Positions 1-8,126 of a stretch of DNA of 64,000 nucleotides are shown here, piece after piece. Position 1 is the first letter of the stretch, and each line of letters opens with the position of its first letter. The translations under genes and the position numbers were made by a program. Source of the DNA: Bradyrhizobium sp. OK095 (GTDB taxonomy: Bacteria; Pseudomonadota; Alphaproteobacteria; Rhizobiales; Xanthobacteraceae); the NCBI RefSeq assembly GCF_900109945.1, contig NZ_FOBX01000004.1:186001-250000 (forward strand), read 5' to 3'. The notes under the pieces are model-generated. The model saw only the letters and a program-made list of their open reading frames with translations. It searched no databases and was not told where the DNA came from.

Positions 1-1360
1 GGGCCTGCGCCTGCGCCCGCGCGTCGGCGCGACGCTGGAGGCCGAATCCGGCACCAACGATCCGTTCGCGATCTTCCTCACCTTGATGTTGGTCGAATAC
101 ATCTCGCTGGGATCGAGCTCGCCCGGCCATGTCCTGATGGAGTTCATCCAGGAAGCCGTGCTGGGTGCCGTCGTCGGCTTCTTCGGCGGACGTCTTGTCG
201 TCATCGCGCTCAACCGGGTGGCGCTGCCGCAGGGCCTGCATGCGCCTTTCGTGACGACGGCTGCGCTCGTGATCTTCGGCGGCTCGCAGATGATGCACGC
301 TTCAGGTTTCCTTGCGGTCTATCTCGCCGGCATCATCATCGGCAACCGGCCGACCCGCGCGCATAATTCGGTGGTGGCGTTTCTTGATGCCGCGACCTGG
401 CTGGCGCAGATCGTGATGTTCGTGCTGCTCGGCCTGCTGGTCTCGCCGAGCCGGCTCGGCTCCAGCGTGCTGCCGGCGATCGGCGTCTCCTTCGTCCTGA
501 TGCTGGTGGCGCGACCGATCGCCGTGTTCGTGTGCCTGGCGCCATTTCGTTTCAACTGGCGCGAAAAGATCTTCATCGCCTGGACCGGCCTGCGCGGGGC
601 CGTCGCGATCTTCCTGGCCTCGATCCCGATGCTGGTGGGCTTGTCGAAAGCCTATCTCTATTTCGACGTCGCCTTCGTCGTCGTCATCATCTCGCTGTTG
701 CTGCAAGGCTGGACGCTGGCGCCCGCCGCGCGCAAGCTGCATGTGGCGCTGCCGCGCGCCGAGCGCGGCCCGCGACGCGTCGAACTGGACCTGCCCGGCC
801 AGCTCGAGCAGCAGCTCGTCGGCTATCCGGTACGGCCCAAGAGCCTGTATTTCCGCCGCGGCCTGATCCCGTCCTGGTCGAAGCCCACGTTGGTGATCCG
901 CAAAGAGAGCATCCTCACTCCGACAGAAGCCGACCCGATCGCGCCGGGCGATTACATCTATCTGCTGGCACCGCCGGAAAAGGCCGAGGCACTCGACCGC
1001 TTCTTCGTCGACATGCAGCAGGGCTCTGCGCCCGATCCGCATCTGCTAGGCGACTTCATGGTCTCCGGCGAGCACACGCTTGCGGAGCTTGCCGAGATCT
1101 ACGGCGTCAAGGTCAGCGAGGACGAGGCCAAGCTGACGCTCGCCGATTGGTTCGACGTCCATCTCGACCGCGCACCAAAGGAAGGCGCCGAGCTTGCGCT
1201 GGATCCAATCGTGCTCGTCGCCCGCTCCATCTCCGGCGGCCGCGTCAACGTCGTCGGTCTCCGTCTGCCCGAAGACGAGGAAACGCCCGCGCCGCTGACG
1301 CGCCGGCAGTCGCTGCGGAAGAAGTTTTCGGAGCTGTGGATCTCGGTGGCGGGGATTTAG
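1..1360 (+). CDS. K+/H+ antiporter, NhaP2/CvrA type, 3' part
   Basis: The reading frame is open from base 2, so the 5' end lies outside the window and about 452 residues remain. The first visible residues include ESGTNDPFAIFLT, a hallmark of the CPA1 cation/proton antiporter membrane domain. Several hydrophobic helices follow to about residue 245, including GLRGAVAIFLASIP near 200. The last 190 residues are soluble and fit the TrkA_C-like plus CorC_HlyC-like tail of NhaP2 proteins. The expected role is K+ or Na+ export against protons at the inner membrane. The true start cannot be seen. The gene is followed by an inverted repeat and then a convergent gene. Confidence 0.85.
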   Translation, partial: GLRLRPRVGATLEAESGTNDPFAIFLTLMLVEYISLGSSSPGHVLMEFIQEAVLGAVVGFFGGRLVVIALNRVALPQGLHAPFVTTAALVIFGGSQMMHASGFLAVYLAGIIIGNRPTRAHNSVVAFLDAATWLAQIVMFVLLGLLVSPSRLGSSVLPAIGVSFVLMLVARPIAVFVCLAPFRFNWREKIFIAWTGLRGAVAIFLASIPMLVGLSKAYLYFDVAFVVVIISLLLQGWTLAPAARKLHVALPRAERGPRRVELDLPGQLEQQLVGYPVRPKSLYFRRGLIPSWSKPTLVIRKESILTPTEADPIAPGDYIYLLAPPEKAEALDRFFVDMQQGSAPDPHLLGDFMVSGEHTLAELAEIYGVKVSEDEAKLTLADWFDVHLDRAPKEGAELALDPIVLVARSISGGRVNVVGLRLPEDEETPAPLTRRQSLRKKFSELWISVAGI

Positions 1361-1368
1361 GCGGTCTC

Positions 1369-1481
1369 GTGTCCCGGACGCGGTGCGGCACAAAGTGCCG
1401 CTCCGCAGAGCCGGGACCCATGACGCGTGGGCCCCGGCTCTGCGACGCACCACTTCGCGCTGCATCGCGTCCGGGGCACGG
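1369..1481. repeat. Long inverted repeat between convergent genes
   Basis: The outer arms GTCCCGGACGCG and CGCGTCCGGGGCAC pair, and so do the inner arms AGAGCCGGGACCCA and TGGGCCCCGGCTCT. The element fills the space between the antiporter stop and the convergent deacetylase stop. It resembles the dispersed intergenic palindromes of Bradyrhizobium and could act as a bidirectional terminator. Confidence 0.75.
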
Positions 1482-1489
1482 AGAACGCG

Positions 1490-2398
1490 TCACGCCCCCG
1501 CCGGCACCACGTCCAGCCAATGCCGCGCAATCGCCGCGCGCGGTGCAATCCACGCGGCGCCGCTCTTCGTCATGTGCGCCAAAATCCGATCCAGCGCACC
1601 GATGCGCCCCGGTCGCCCGATCATGCGTAGATGCAAGCCGACCGACATCATCTTCGGCGCCGTCTCGCCCTCGCGCTTCAGCCATTCGAACGCATCGATG
1701 ACATAGTCGGCAAAGTCCGCGCCGTTGAAGCGCGAGGCGTTGTAATATTGCATATCGTTGGTGTCGAAGGCGTAGGGCAGGACCAGATGCTGCTTGCCGG
1801 AAACCTCCCTGTAATAGGGCAAATCGTCGTTATAGGCGTCGCTGTCGTAGAGAAAGCCGCCGTCTTCGACCAGCAGGCGCCGTGTGTTCGGCGATGTCGC
1901 CGAGCGGGTGTGCCAGCCGACCGGGCGCTGTGCCGTGACGCGTTCGATCGCCGCCACTGTCTTGGCGATGACCGCACGCTCGCTCGCCTCATTCATGTCG
2001 GCGTGGCTCTGCCAGCGCCAGCCATGCGCCGACACTTCGTGGCCGCGCGCGATGGCATCACGCGCCAGTTCGGGCGAGCGCTCGACGGCGCGGCCGCAGG
2101 AGCTCACCGTCGCCTTGACGCCGTGCGCGTCGAACAAATCCATGATGCGCCACCAGGCGGCGCGCGTGCCGTACTCAAAGTGGCTGTCGATGCAGCTGTC
2201 GGGGCCGTCGAGTTTGTGCACGACCTCGTAGATCGCCTCATTGCCCGCGTCGCCGTCATTGACGGAGAATTCCGAGCCTTCCTCGAAATTCACCACCAGC
2301 GACACCGCGACGCGCGCGCCGTTCGGCCAGCGTGGATTCGGCGGCTTGCCACGGTATCCAACAAAGTCACGCTGCGGAGAATTGGATTCGTTGGTCAT
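1490..2398 (-). CDS. PuuE-like (allantoinase-type) polysaccharide deacetylase family protein
   Basis: The 302-residue protein is a carbohydrate esterase 4-fold amidohydrolase of the PuuE type. Family-typical stretches are RDFVGYRGKPPNPRWPNGAR near residue 10, NFEEGSEFSVNDGDAGNE near 39, HGWRWQSH near 125, YDSDAYNDDLPY near 180 and LPYAFDTNDMQYY near 205. PuuE members include metal-independent allantoinases that open a cyclic ureide. There is no signal peptide, so it is cytoplasmic. It is the last gene of the ABC importer operon and starts 4 bp after the permease stop, so it probably acts on the imported compound. The family call is firm; the substrate is unknown. Confidence 0.8.
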   Translation of the reverse strand: MTNESNSPQRDFVGYRGKPPNPRWPNGARVAVSLVVNFEEGSEFSVNDGDAGNEAIYEVVHKLDGPDSCIDSHFEYGTRAAWWRIMDLFDAHGVKATVSSCGRAVERSPELARDAIARGHEVSAHGWRWQSHADMNEASERAVIAKTVAAIERVTAQRPVGWHTRSATSPNTRRLLVEDGGFLYDSDAYNDDLPYYREVSGKQHLVLPYAFDTNDMQYYNASRFNGADFADYVIDAFEWLKREGETAPKMMSVGLHLRMIGRPGRIGALDRILAHMTKSGAAWIAPRAAIARHWLDVVPAGA

Positions 2399-2402
2399 GG
2401 CA

Positions 2403-3200
2403 TCAATCCGAAGTTCCGGCCATGCGGTGCAGGCCGACGGCGCGGTCGCTGACGAACAGCAGGATCACTGTCCCGGCGAGGATGAGGGTGGAGAGCGCCG
2501 CGAGCGTCGGATCGGGCGCCTCCTCGATATATTGCAGCATGCGGATCGGCAGCGTCTTGGTGCGGACGTCGGCAAGGAAGATCGACACCGGATAATTGTC
2601 GAACGAGGCCAGGAACGAGAAGATCCCCGCGATCAGGAACGACGGCGCCAGCGCCGGCACCATCACCCGCAGCACGCTGCCCGGATAAGTGCAGCCGAGC
2701 GTGCGTGCCGCCTCGATCAGCGTGAAGTCGAACCGCGCAAGCCCTGATATCATCGTGCGCGCGACGTAGGGCAGTGTGATGACGAGATGCGCGACGAGCA
2801 GCGTCGCCCACGGCGCGGTAAACCCGATCGCGCGAAAACCCTGGAGCAGCGCGATGCCGAGCACCAATCCCGGCATCATCAGCGGCGAAACCAGCGCGGT
2901 CGCAAAGATCCCCGCCCCCGGCAGCTTTCCGCGCGCGATCGCGATGGCCGCGAGTGTGCCGCACACCAGCGAAATGGCCGTCGACAACAGCGCGATCTCA
3001 AGCGACAGCAGCAGCGACGGCCAGAAGCCGTCAAGCCGGCCGATCTTGCCGTACCAGCGCGTCGATGCGCCCGTCAGCGGGAGGTCGAACACCGGCGTCG
3101 GCGAGAAGCTGGCCGCCGCGATCACCAGCAATGGCGCGATCAGGAACAGTGCCAGCCCGATCGCCATCACCCAGCAGACGATGATTGCAGCCCGAATCAT
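2403..3200 (-). CDS. ABC transporter permease, PotC type
   Basis: The 265-residue inner-membrane permease has about six hydrophobic segments and the EAA loop EAARTLGCTYPGSVLRVMVP, which docks on the ATPase. It belongs to the spermidine/putrescine-type (PotC) group. The ATG at 3200 overlaps the stop of the preceding permease as TGATG. An in-frame GTG lies one codon upstream, but the ATG is preferred. It would pair with the neighbouring PotB-type permease to form the channel. The substrate cannot be read from the sequence. Confidence 0.88.
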   Translation of the reverse strand: MIRAAIIVCWVMAIGLALFLIAPLLVIAAASFSPTPVFDLPLTGASTRWYGKIGRLDGFWPSLLLSLEIALLSTAISLVCGTLAAIAIARGKLPGAGIFATALVSPLMMPGLVLGIALLQGFRAIGFTAPWATLLVAHLVITLPYVARTMISGLARFDFTLIEAARTLGCTYPGSVLRVMVPALAPSFLIAGIFSFLASFDNYPVSIFLADVRTKTLPIRMLQYIEEAPDPTLAALSTLILAGTVILLFVSDRAVGLHRMAGTSD

Positions 3201-4063
3201 CACTTCGGCTCCCGCGACAGGCGTGCGCTCAGCGCAACGACGGCGATAGCGATGGCCAGCAGTACGACACCGGCGGCGGCGCCGAAGCCGGGCTCGCGTG
3301 CCAGCAGATAGGCCTTTGCGATCGTGGTCGCGAGCGTCGGATATTTCTCGCCGATCAGCAGCGTCGGCACCACATAGGCCGAAACGGAAAGCGAGAACAC
3401 CAGCGCGACGCCCGCGATGATGCCGGGCAGGGTTAGCGGCAGGATCACGCGAAAGAACGTCACGACTGGCGAGGCGCCAAGCGTTGCGGCTGCTTCCGCA
3501 TAGCGGGGATCGAGCTGGGCGACGATCGCGTAGATCGGCAGGATCATGAAGGGCAGGAAGATATTGACGGCGCCGACGATCAGCGCGGTCTCGGTGAAGA
3601 TCATCCGGATCGGGTCTTCGATGATGCCGAGCGCGATCAGCGTTTCGTTGACGATGCCGTCGCTGCGCAAGAGGATCGTCCAGGCGAACGCCTTGACGAT
3701 GACGCTGGCGGCCAGCGGCAGGAACAGCGTCGCCAGCAGCAGCGAGCGCAAGGGCCCGCGGGCCCGCGCCAGCGCAAACGCGGCGGGATAGCTGATCAGG
3801 AAGGCGATCAGCGTCGTCAGCAATCCCAGCCGCAGCGAATTCCAGATCACCCAGAGATAATAGGGCGTGCCGAGCAGCCGCTTGTAGTTGGCAAAGCTCA
3901 GCCCATTCGCGTCAACGTAGCTGACGCCGAGGAGGAGCACCAGCGGCAGAGCGAATACGCCGGCGATGATGAGGAAGGAGGGCAGCACGAACCCGATCGC
4001 CGTCAACCGTTCGCGATCGACCGCGGGCGCCGCAACGGGGGCTGGAAGCGTCGCCTCGGTCAT
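3200..4063 (-). CDS. ABC transporter permease, PotB type
   Basis: The 287-residue permease has a first membrane helix around residues 22-45, five further hydrophobic segments and the EAA loop EAAATLGASPVVTFFRVILP. The start MTEATLPAP at 4063 is chosen because its ATG overlaps the ATPase stop as ATGA, the coupling also seen at the other junctions of this operon. The frame stays open 15 codons upstream, but that part lies inside the ATPase gene. It forms the heterodimeric pore with the next permease. Confidence 0.88.
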   Translation of the reverse strand: MTEATLPAPVAAPAVDRERLTAIGFVLPSFLIIAGVFALPLVLLLGVSYVDANGLSFANYKRLLGTPYYLWVIWNSLRLGLLTTLIAFLISYPAAFALARARGPLRSLLLATLFLPLAASVIVKAFAWTILLRSDGIVNETLIALGIIEDPIRMIFTETALIVGAVNIFLPFMILPIYAIVAQLDPRYAEAAATLGASPVVTFFRVILPLTLPGIIAGVALVFSLSVSAYVVPTLLIGEKYPTLATTIAKAYLLAREPGFGAAAGVVLLAIAIAVVALSARLSREPK

Positions 4064-5139
4064 GCCTGTGCCTCCATCGGAAACGCGAAGGTCTCGGTCA
4101 CAGGCCAACTCAGGCGGATCTCGTCATGGACGCGGGGGATTGCGCCGTCACGCCCGGAGAGTTCAGCGAGCAGGCTTTCGCCCGCGCCGGCATCGACCTC
4201 GACCAGCGTGCGCGAGCCCTGGAACACCACGGAGCGGACGCGGCCTGCCGCGGAGTTGGATTCGCCCTGTTCGCCGAGACGAAGCTGCTCGGGCCGCGCG
4301 GCGACGATGACGGGGGAGCCTGCCTGGAAATTGCCGAGCGCCGACAGCCGGCCGACCTTGGTCTCGACATCGACCTTGCCGTTATCAGCCGCAAGAACAG
4401 TGCCGGAAATCCGCGTCGACAGCCCGACGAAGTTGAGGGCGAACAGGCTCGCGGGCCGCAAGTAAAGCTCGCGCGGCTCGGCGAGCTGCTCGATCCGCCC
4501 CTTGTTCATGACCGCGACGCGATCGGACATGGTCAGCGCCTCGTCCTGGTCGTGCGTCACGAAGATCGCGGTCGCCTTGACGTCCTGGAGCAGGCGGCGC
4601 AGTTCCACCTGCATCTCTTCGCGCAGCTTGCGATCGAGCGCGGAGAGCGCTTCGTCGAACAGCAGCACATCGGGCTCGACCGCGATCGCGCGCGCCAGCG
4701 CCACGCGCTGCTGCTGTCCGCCTGATAGCGCCGAGATGCGCCTGCTGGCGAGATGGCCGAGCTTGACCAGCGACAGCGCACGATCGACCGCGATGTCGAT
4801 CTCGCGCCTGGCCATGCCGCGCACCTTCAATCCGAACGCGACGTTGCCGGCAACGGTGAGATGCGGGAACAGCGCGTAGCTCTGGAACACGACGCCGACA
4901 TTGCGCTTGTGCGGCGGCACGTTGGTGATGTCGCGGCCGGCGAGCTCGACCTTGCCGGTGTCGGGTTGCGCGAGCCCCGCGATGGCGCGGAGCAGCGTGG
5001 TCTTGCCGCAGCCGGACGGGCCGAGCAGCGTCACCAGCTCGCCGCGGCGGATGGTGAGGTCGATATGGTCCAAAACCGTCGTCGGCCCGTATCGTTTGGA
5101 GACGCCGCGGACGACGAGATGCGGGCTGCCCTCGCTCAT
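4060..5139 (-). CDS. ABC transporter ATP-binding protein, PotA type
   Basis: The 359-residue ATPase energises the importer. It has Walker A GPSGCGKTT near residue 45, signature LSGGQQQRVALARA near 138, Walker B VLLFDEALSALD near 158 and the switch histidine in THDQDEA near 192. The last 120 residues form the C-terminal TOBE-type regulatory part usual in PotA and MalK proteins. Walker B reads DEAL where most relatives have DEPL. The start at 5139 follows AAGGAG at good spacing, and its ATG overlaps the binding-protein stop as ATGA. A longer in-frame start at 5169 is less likely. Confidence 0.92.
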   Translation of the reverse strand: MSEGSPHLVVRGVSKRYGPTTVLDHIDLTIRRGELVTLLGPSGCGKTTLLRAIAGLAQPDTGKVELAGRDITNVPPHKRNVGVVFQSYALFPHLTVAGNVAFGLKVRGMARREIDIAVDRALSLVKLGHLASRRISALSGGQQQRVALARAIAVEPDVLLFDEALSALDRKLREEMQVELRRLLQDVKATAIFVTHDQDEALTMSDRVAVMNKGRIEQLAEPRELYLRPASLFALNFVGLSTRISGTVLAADNGKVDVETKVGRLSALGNFQAGSPVIVAARPEQLRLGEQGESNSAAGRVRSVVFQGSRTLVEVDAGAGESLLAELSGRDGAIPRVHDEIRLSWPVTETFAFPMEAQA

Positions 5140-6176
5140 GTCATCTCCTTGCTCCAGCGGTCCACCCAACCGGCGCGGTTCTTGGCGACGAACGCCCAGT
5201 CCGGCGCAAACAACGAGGCCGGATCGGGGAAACCGGCCGGCGTCGGCGTGCCCTTGTTGGTCGGCGCGACAAACGCCTTGTCGGCGAGAATGGTCTGCGC
5301 CTCCGGGCTCAGGAAAAAGTCGATCGCCGCATCGGCAAGATCGCCGGCCGGCGCGCCCGCCACCTTCGCGATTCCTGAGGGCATCGCGAAGCCGCCATCC
5401 TCAGGCACGGCGAGATCGACCGGCGAGCCCTCGGCCTTGCGGATCAGCGTGTAGGCGGAAAACTGTCCGCCGATCATCCAGGCCTCGCCCTGCTCCATCA
5501 GATTGATGGCCTGCGGCGCGTTGGTATAGACGTTCAGCAAATTCGCCTTCAGCTCCTTCACCTTCTTGAAGGCGGCGTCGATCTCGTACTGTGCCTCCTT
5601 GTAGGGTTTTCCAGTCTCGAGATGCGCGGCCGCGAGCAGCGTCCAAAACCCTTCGGTGTTGGAGAGCGACGGCACGATCACCTTGGAGGCATATTTTGCA
5701 TCCCAGAGGTCGGTCCATTTGGTGGGCGCCGTCTTCATGCGCTTGGTCGAATAGGCGATGCCGGCCCAGGGCCGCTGGTAGTTCGCCCACATCCCGTCCT
5801 GATGCACCGAATTATCGACGAGCTTGCCGAGATTGGCGATCGACGATGCCGACATCTTGGTGATCAGGCCCTCGGCTGCTGCCGGCAGCATCACCGGATC
5901 GTCCATGATGACGACGGAGATTTTTGGTGCGGCCTTGTCGGCCTGCATCTTCTGGAGATTGGTCAGGGAGTTGGTGCCCTCATACAGCACCTTGCAGTCG
6001 AGCTTCTTCTCCAGCACCGGAAACAGATCGGCGTTGAAATATTTTGCGGCGCCGGCGGGGCCGCCGATGACGATCTCCCTGGGCGCGGCGCGCAGCCGCG
6101 CGGGAGCTGCGAGAACCGCGGCGAGGGCCGCGCCGGATGTCAAAACGCTGCGTCGGGAGGGGGTGTGCATGGGCAT
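5136..6176 (-). CDS. ABC transporter periplasmic substrate-binding protein, PotD type
   Basis: The 346-residue extracellular solute-binding protein is the first gene of the importer operon. Its N-terminus, MPMHTPSRRSVLTSGAAL, has a twin arginine and a hydrophobic stretch ending in Ala-rich sequence, so Tat export is likely. The mature part resembles family-1 and PotD-type proteins that bind polyamines or other small nitrogen compounds. Starts at 6176 and 6170 are both possible. The frame stays open to 6239, but that runs through operator 1, so the longer form is rejected. The ligand is not predictable from sequence. Confidence 0.85.
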   Translation of the reverse strand: MPMHTPSRRSVLTSGAALAAVLAAPARLRAAPREIVIGGPAGAAKYFNADLFPVLEKKLDCKVLYEGTNSLTNLQKMQADKAAPKISVVIMDDPVMLPAAAEGLITKMSASSIANLGKLVDNSVHQDGMWANYQRPWAGIAYSTKRMKTAPTKWTDLWDAKYASKVIVPSLSNTEGFWTLLAAAHLETGKPYKEAQYEIDAAFKKVKELKANLLNVYTNAPQAINLMEQGEAWMIGGQFSAYTLIRKAEGSPVDLAVPEDGGFAMPSGIAKVAGAPAGDLADAAIDFFLSPEAQTILADKAFVAPTNKGTPTPAGFPDPASLFAPDWAFVAKNRAGWVDRWSKEMT

Positions 6177-6229
6177 GTCCCGTTTGTTGTGCGTAAGGCT
6201 TGCATCGAAGCAGCAGCAAGCGCCATGCC

Positions 6230-6243
6230 AAATGTGCACATTT
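6230..6243. promoter_or_regulatory. Operator 1 of the GntR regulator (palindrome)
   Basis: AAATGTGCACATTT is a perfect 14-bp palindrome. It sits about 55 bp upstream of the binding-protein start in the divergent intergenic region. The same core recurs 81 bp away. Short perfect palindromes of this size fit dimeric GntR/FCD binding sites; the link to the adjacent regulator is inferred from position. Confidence 0.7.
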
Positions 6244-6308
6244 TTGAATTATCAAATAATATCAATGGTATGAATTCGAGAAGTGATTACTGCCTGCCCT
6301 GTCGCGCG

Positions 6309-6326
6309 AAAAATGTGCACATTTTT
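6309..6326. promoter_or_regulatory. Operator 2 of the GntR regulator (palindrome)
   Basis: AAAAATGTGCACATTTTT is a perfect 18-bp palindrome 41 bp upstream of the regulator start at 6367. It shares the 14-bp core of operator 1. An AT-rich segment of about 65 bp lies between the two sites and probably carries both divergent promoters, so binding would control the ABC operon and the regulator itself. Confidence 0.7.
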
Positions 6327-6366
6327 TGGAGGTGACGCTGCGCATCCTTTGGGCCTAGCTATCGCC

Positions 6367-7131
6367 ATGGCGACGCAGCGCGGGCGAAACGGCAAGGGGA
6401 TCGGCAAGGGGATCGGCAAGGGGATCGGCAAGGCCAATCCGGCCGAGGACGAGGCGGTCTATCAGGCGATCCTGCATGCGCTGCTGGAGGGCAAGCTGAA
6501 GGCGGGGGTGAAGCTCGCCGAGCCGCCGCTCGCCGACATCTTTGGCGTGTCGCGCGAGCGCATCCGCAAAGTCCTGCATCGTCTCGGCGCGGAGCGGCGG
6601 CTGGAGATGATCCCGAACCGCGGCGCCCGCGTGCCGCGCCCGACGCTCGACGACGTCCGCCGCGTCTACGAGGCCCACCGCGTGCTCGAGGCCGGCGTGC
6701 TGACGCAGCTCGTCCGCCATGTCGACGATGCCTTGATCGAAAAGCTGACCGCGCATCTCGCCGAGGAGCGTGCGGCGGCAACACGCGGCGATCGCGCCGC
6801 CTCGGTGCGGCTGTCAGGCGCGTTCCATGTCCATCTGGTCGAGGCGCTCGGCAATGCCGAGCTCACGCGCTTCCTTGCAGACCTGCTCAGCCGCTCCTCG
6901 GTCATGGTCTCGGTCTACGAGCCGGCGACGGATTCGATCTGCGCGGTGGACGAGCACGGCGCCATCGTCGAAGCGTTACGTGCTCGCGATGTGGCGCGGG
7001 CAATTGCCGTGTCGCGCGAGCATTTTCTCCATGTCGAGAGCCGCCTGCATCTGGATGATGATCCGGCGCCGGTGAGTGAGGATTTGACGAGTGTGTTCGC
7101 GACGGTGAAGCCGAAGCGACGGAAGCGCTAG
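6367..7131 (+). CDS. GntR family transcriptional regulator, FCD (FadR/VanR) type
   Basis: The 254-residue regulator has a winged helix at about residues 35-95 (recognition region VSRERIRKVLHRLG) and an all-helical FCD ligand domain at about 100-235, with conserved histidines in FHVHLVEALG and REHFLHVESRL that usually bind a metal. The ATG at 6367 is chosen because the earlier GTG at 6283 would place operator 2 inside the gene. The N-terminus has an unusual GKGI repeat. It is divergent from the ABC/PuuE operon and is probably its ligand-responsive repressor and autoregulator. Confidence 0.88.
   Translation: MATQRGRNGKGIGKGIGKGIGKANPAEDEAVYQAILHALLEGKLKAGVKLAEPPLADIFGVSRERIRKVLHRLGAERRLEMIPNRGARVPRPTLDDVRRVYEAHRVLEAGVLTQLVRHVDDALIEKLTAHLAEERAAATRGDRAASVRLSGAFHVHLVEALGNAELTRFLADLLSRSSVMVSVYEPATDSICAVDEHGAIVEALRARDVARAIAVSREHFLHVESRLHLDDDPAPVSEDLTSVFATVKPKRRKR
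6391..6433 (+). repeat. 12-bp tandem repeat inside the regulator N-terminus
   Basis: The unit GGCAAGGGGATC occurs three times in perfect register, followed by a partial fourth copy. It encodes a GKGI tetrapeptide repeat between the start codon and the winged helix. The unit is a multiple of three, so copy-number change would keep the frame. Confidence 0.9.
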
Positions 7132-7154
7132 CTTTCCGCGCCGCTCTCTCCTCC

Positions 7155-7234
7155 CGTCATTGCGAGCGGAGCGAAGCAATCCAGTCTACCTCCGCGGAAA
7201 GATTCTGGATTGCTTCGCTGCGCTCGCAATGACG
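7155..7234. repeat. 80-bp inverted repeat, CGTCATTGCGAGCG family, copy 1
   Basis: The left arm CGTCATTGCGAGCGGAGCGA and the right arm, which ends CGCTCGCAATGACG, fold into a near-perfect stem of about 30 bp around a short variable centre. Copies 2 and 3 lie at 45065-45144 and 52112-52191. All three lie just after a gene end. The family is widespread in Bradyrhizobium and relatives. Confidence 0.9.
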
Positions 7235-7537
7235 GTGGAGGGACTATTGCCTCACGTCCTTCGCGCTCGTCGGATTTGTGCCCAATTCATTGCGGCAACG
7301 TTGCGGCTCGATCGGGCGAGAACGTTGCGGATATTTTCCGAAGGCTGCGCAATCGCGACAGACTCTCGCAATGTTGGCGTGAGACTGAAGCCAGTAGCGG
7401 GCGAGGGACGATCATCCTGCCGCGCCCGGCATGGCTCATCTAGCGCGTGTCTCACACGTGCAGGCGGAAAGATATTTGAATGGCCCTGGTACAAAACCTC
7501 ATCTGCGAAACCGGCTGCCTCGCGAAGGAGAGACGGC
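7235..7537. other. Intergenic region upstream of the lipid cassette
   Basis: No convincing gene is seen in these 303 bases. A frame continuous with the methyltransferase runs through but has no protein-like composition, and its possible starts lie in the inverted repeat. GAAGGAG at about 7524-7530 is the ribosome-binding site for the start at 7538. The region should hold the cassette promoter; none could be assigned with confidence. Confidence 0.5.
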
Positions 7538-8116
7538 ATGTCGGCTGCTGACATCCTGCCGTTCTTCCGCGCCTGGATTCGCGACCCCATGCGTGTGGCG
7601 GCGGTTGCGCCGACGGGACCCGCCGCGTCGTCGCTGATGGCGCAGGAGATCTCGGCCGAGACCGGCCCCGTCATCGAGCTCGGCCCCGGCACCGGCGCTT
7701 TCACCCGCGCATTGCTCGATCGCGGCGTCCGGCAACAGGATCTGACGCTGGTCGAATACGGCTCCGATTTCATCCCGCTGCTGCAGCGGCGGTTCCCCGG
7801 CGCGCGCGTGCTGTGGATGGATGCGGCCTGGCTGGTGAGAGAAAAACTGTTCGAGGGGGCGCCGGTCGGTGCCGTCGTCAGCGGGCTCGGGCTGCTGACG
7901 ATGCCGCAGGGAAAAGTGCTTGCGATCCTCGCCGGCGCGTTTGCCTATCTCCGTCCGGGCGGCGCGTTCTACCAGATCACCTACGGCCCGCGCTGTCCCG
8001 TCCCCGATGCGATCCTCGATCATCTCGACCTGCAGGCAAGCCGCATCGGCCAGACCTATCGCAACCTGCCTCCGGCCTCGGTGTACCGGATCAGCCGCCG
8101 TCCCCCCTTCGCGTAA
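7538..8116 (+). CDS. PmtA-like phospholipid N-methyltransferase family protein
   Basis: The 192-residue class I SAM-dependent methyltransferase opens with FFRAWIRDPMRVAAVAPTG, typical of rhizobial phosphatidylethanolamine N-methyltransferases (PmtA). The SAM loop is VIELGPGTGAFTRALLDRG at about residues 44-62, with LVEYGSDF as the acidic strand and AVVSGLGLLTMP as motif IV. Such enzymes methylate PE towards phosphatidylcholine at the inner membrane. The start at 7538 follows GAAGGAG. The next gene starts 10 bp after the stop, giving an operon with DedA, a phosphoesterase and a glycosyltransferase. Bradyrhizobium has several Pmt paralogues of differing specificity, so the exact methylation step is open. 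Confidence 0.78.
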   Translation: MSAADILPFFRAWIRDPMRVAAVAPTGPAASSLMAQEISAETGPVIELGPGTGAFTRALLDRGVRQQDLTLVEYGSDFIPLLQRRFPGARVLWMDAAWLVREKLFEGAPVGAVVSGLGLLTMPQGKVLAILAGAFAYLRPGGAFYQITYGPRCPVPDAILDHLDLQASRIGQTYRNLPPASVYRISRRPPFA

Positions 8117-8126
8117 CCGAGGCATC

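Noticed and set aside
7160..7537. N-terminal extension of the methyltransferase through the repeat
   Set aside because: The start at 7538 has a good ribosome-binding site; the extension runs through an inverted repeat and has no domain.
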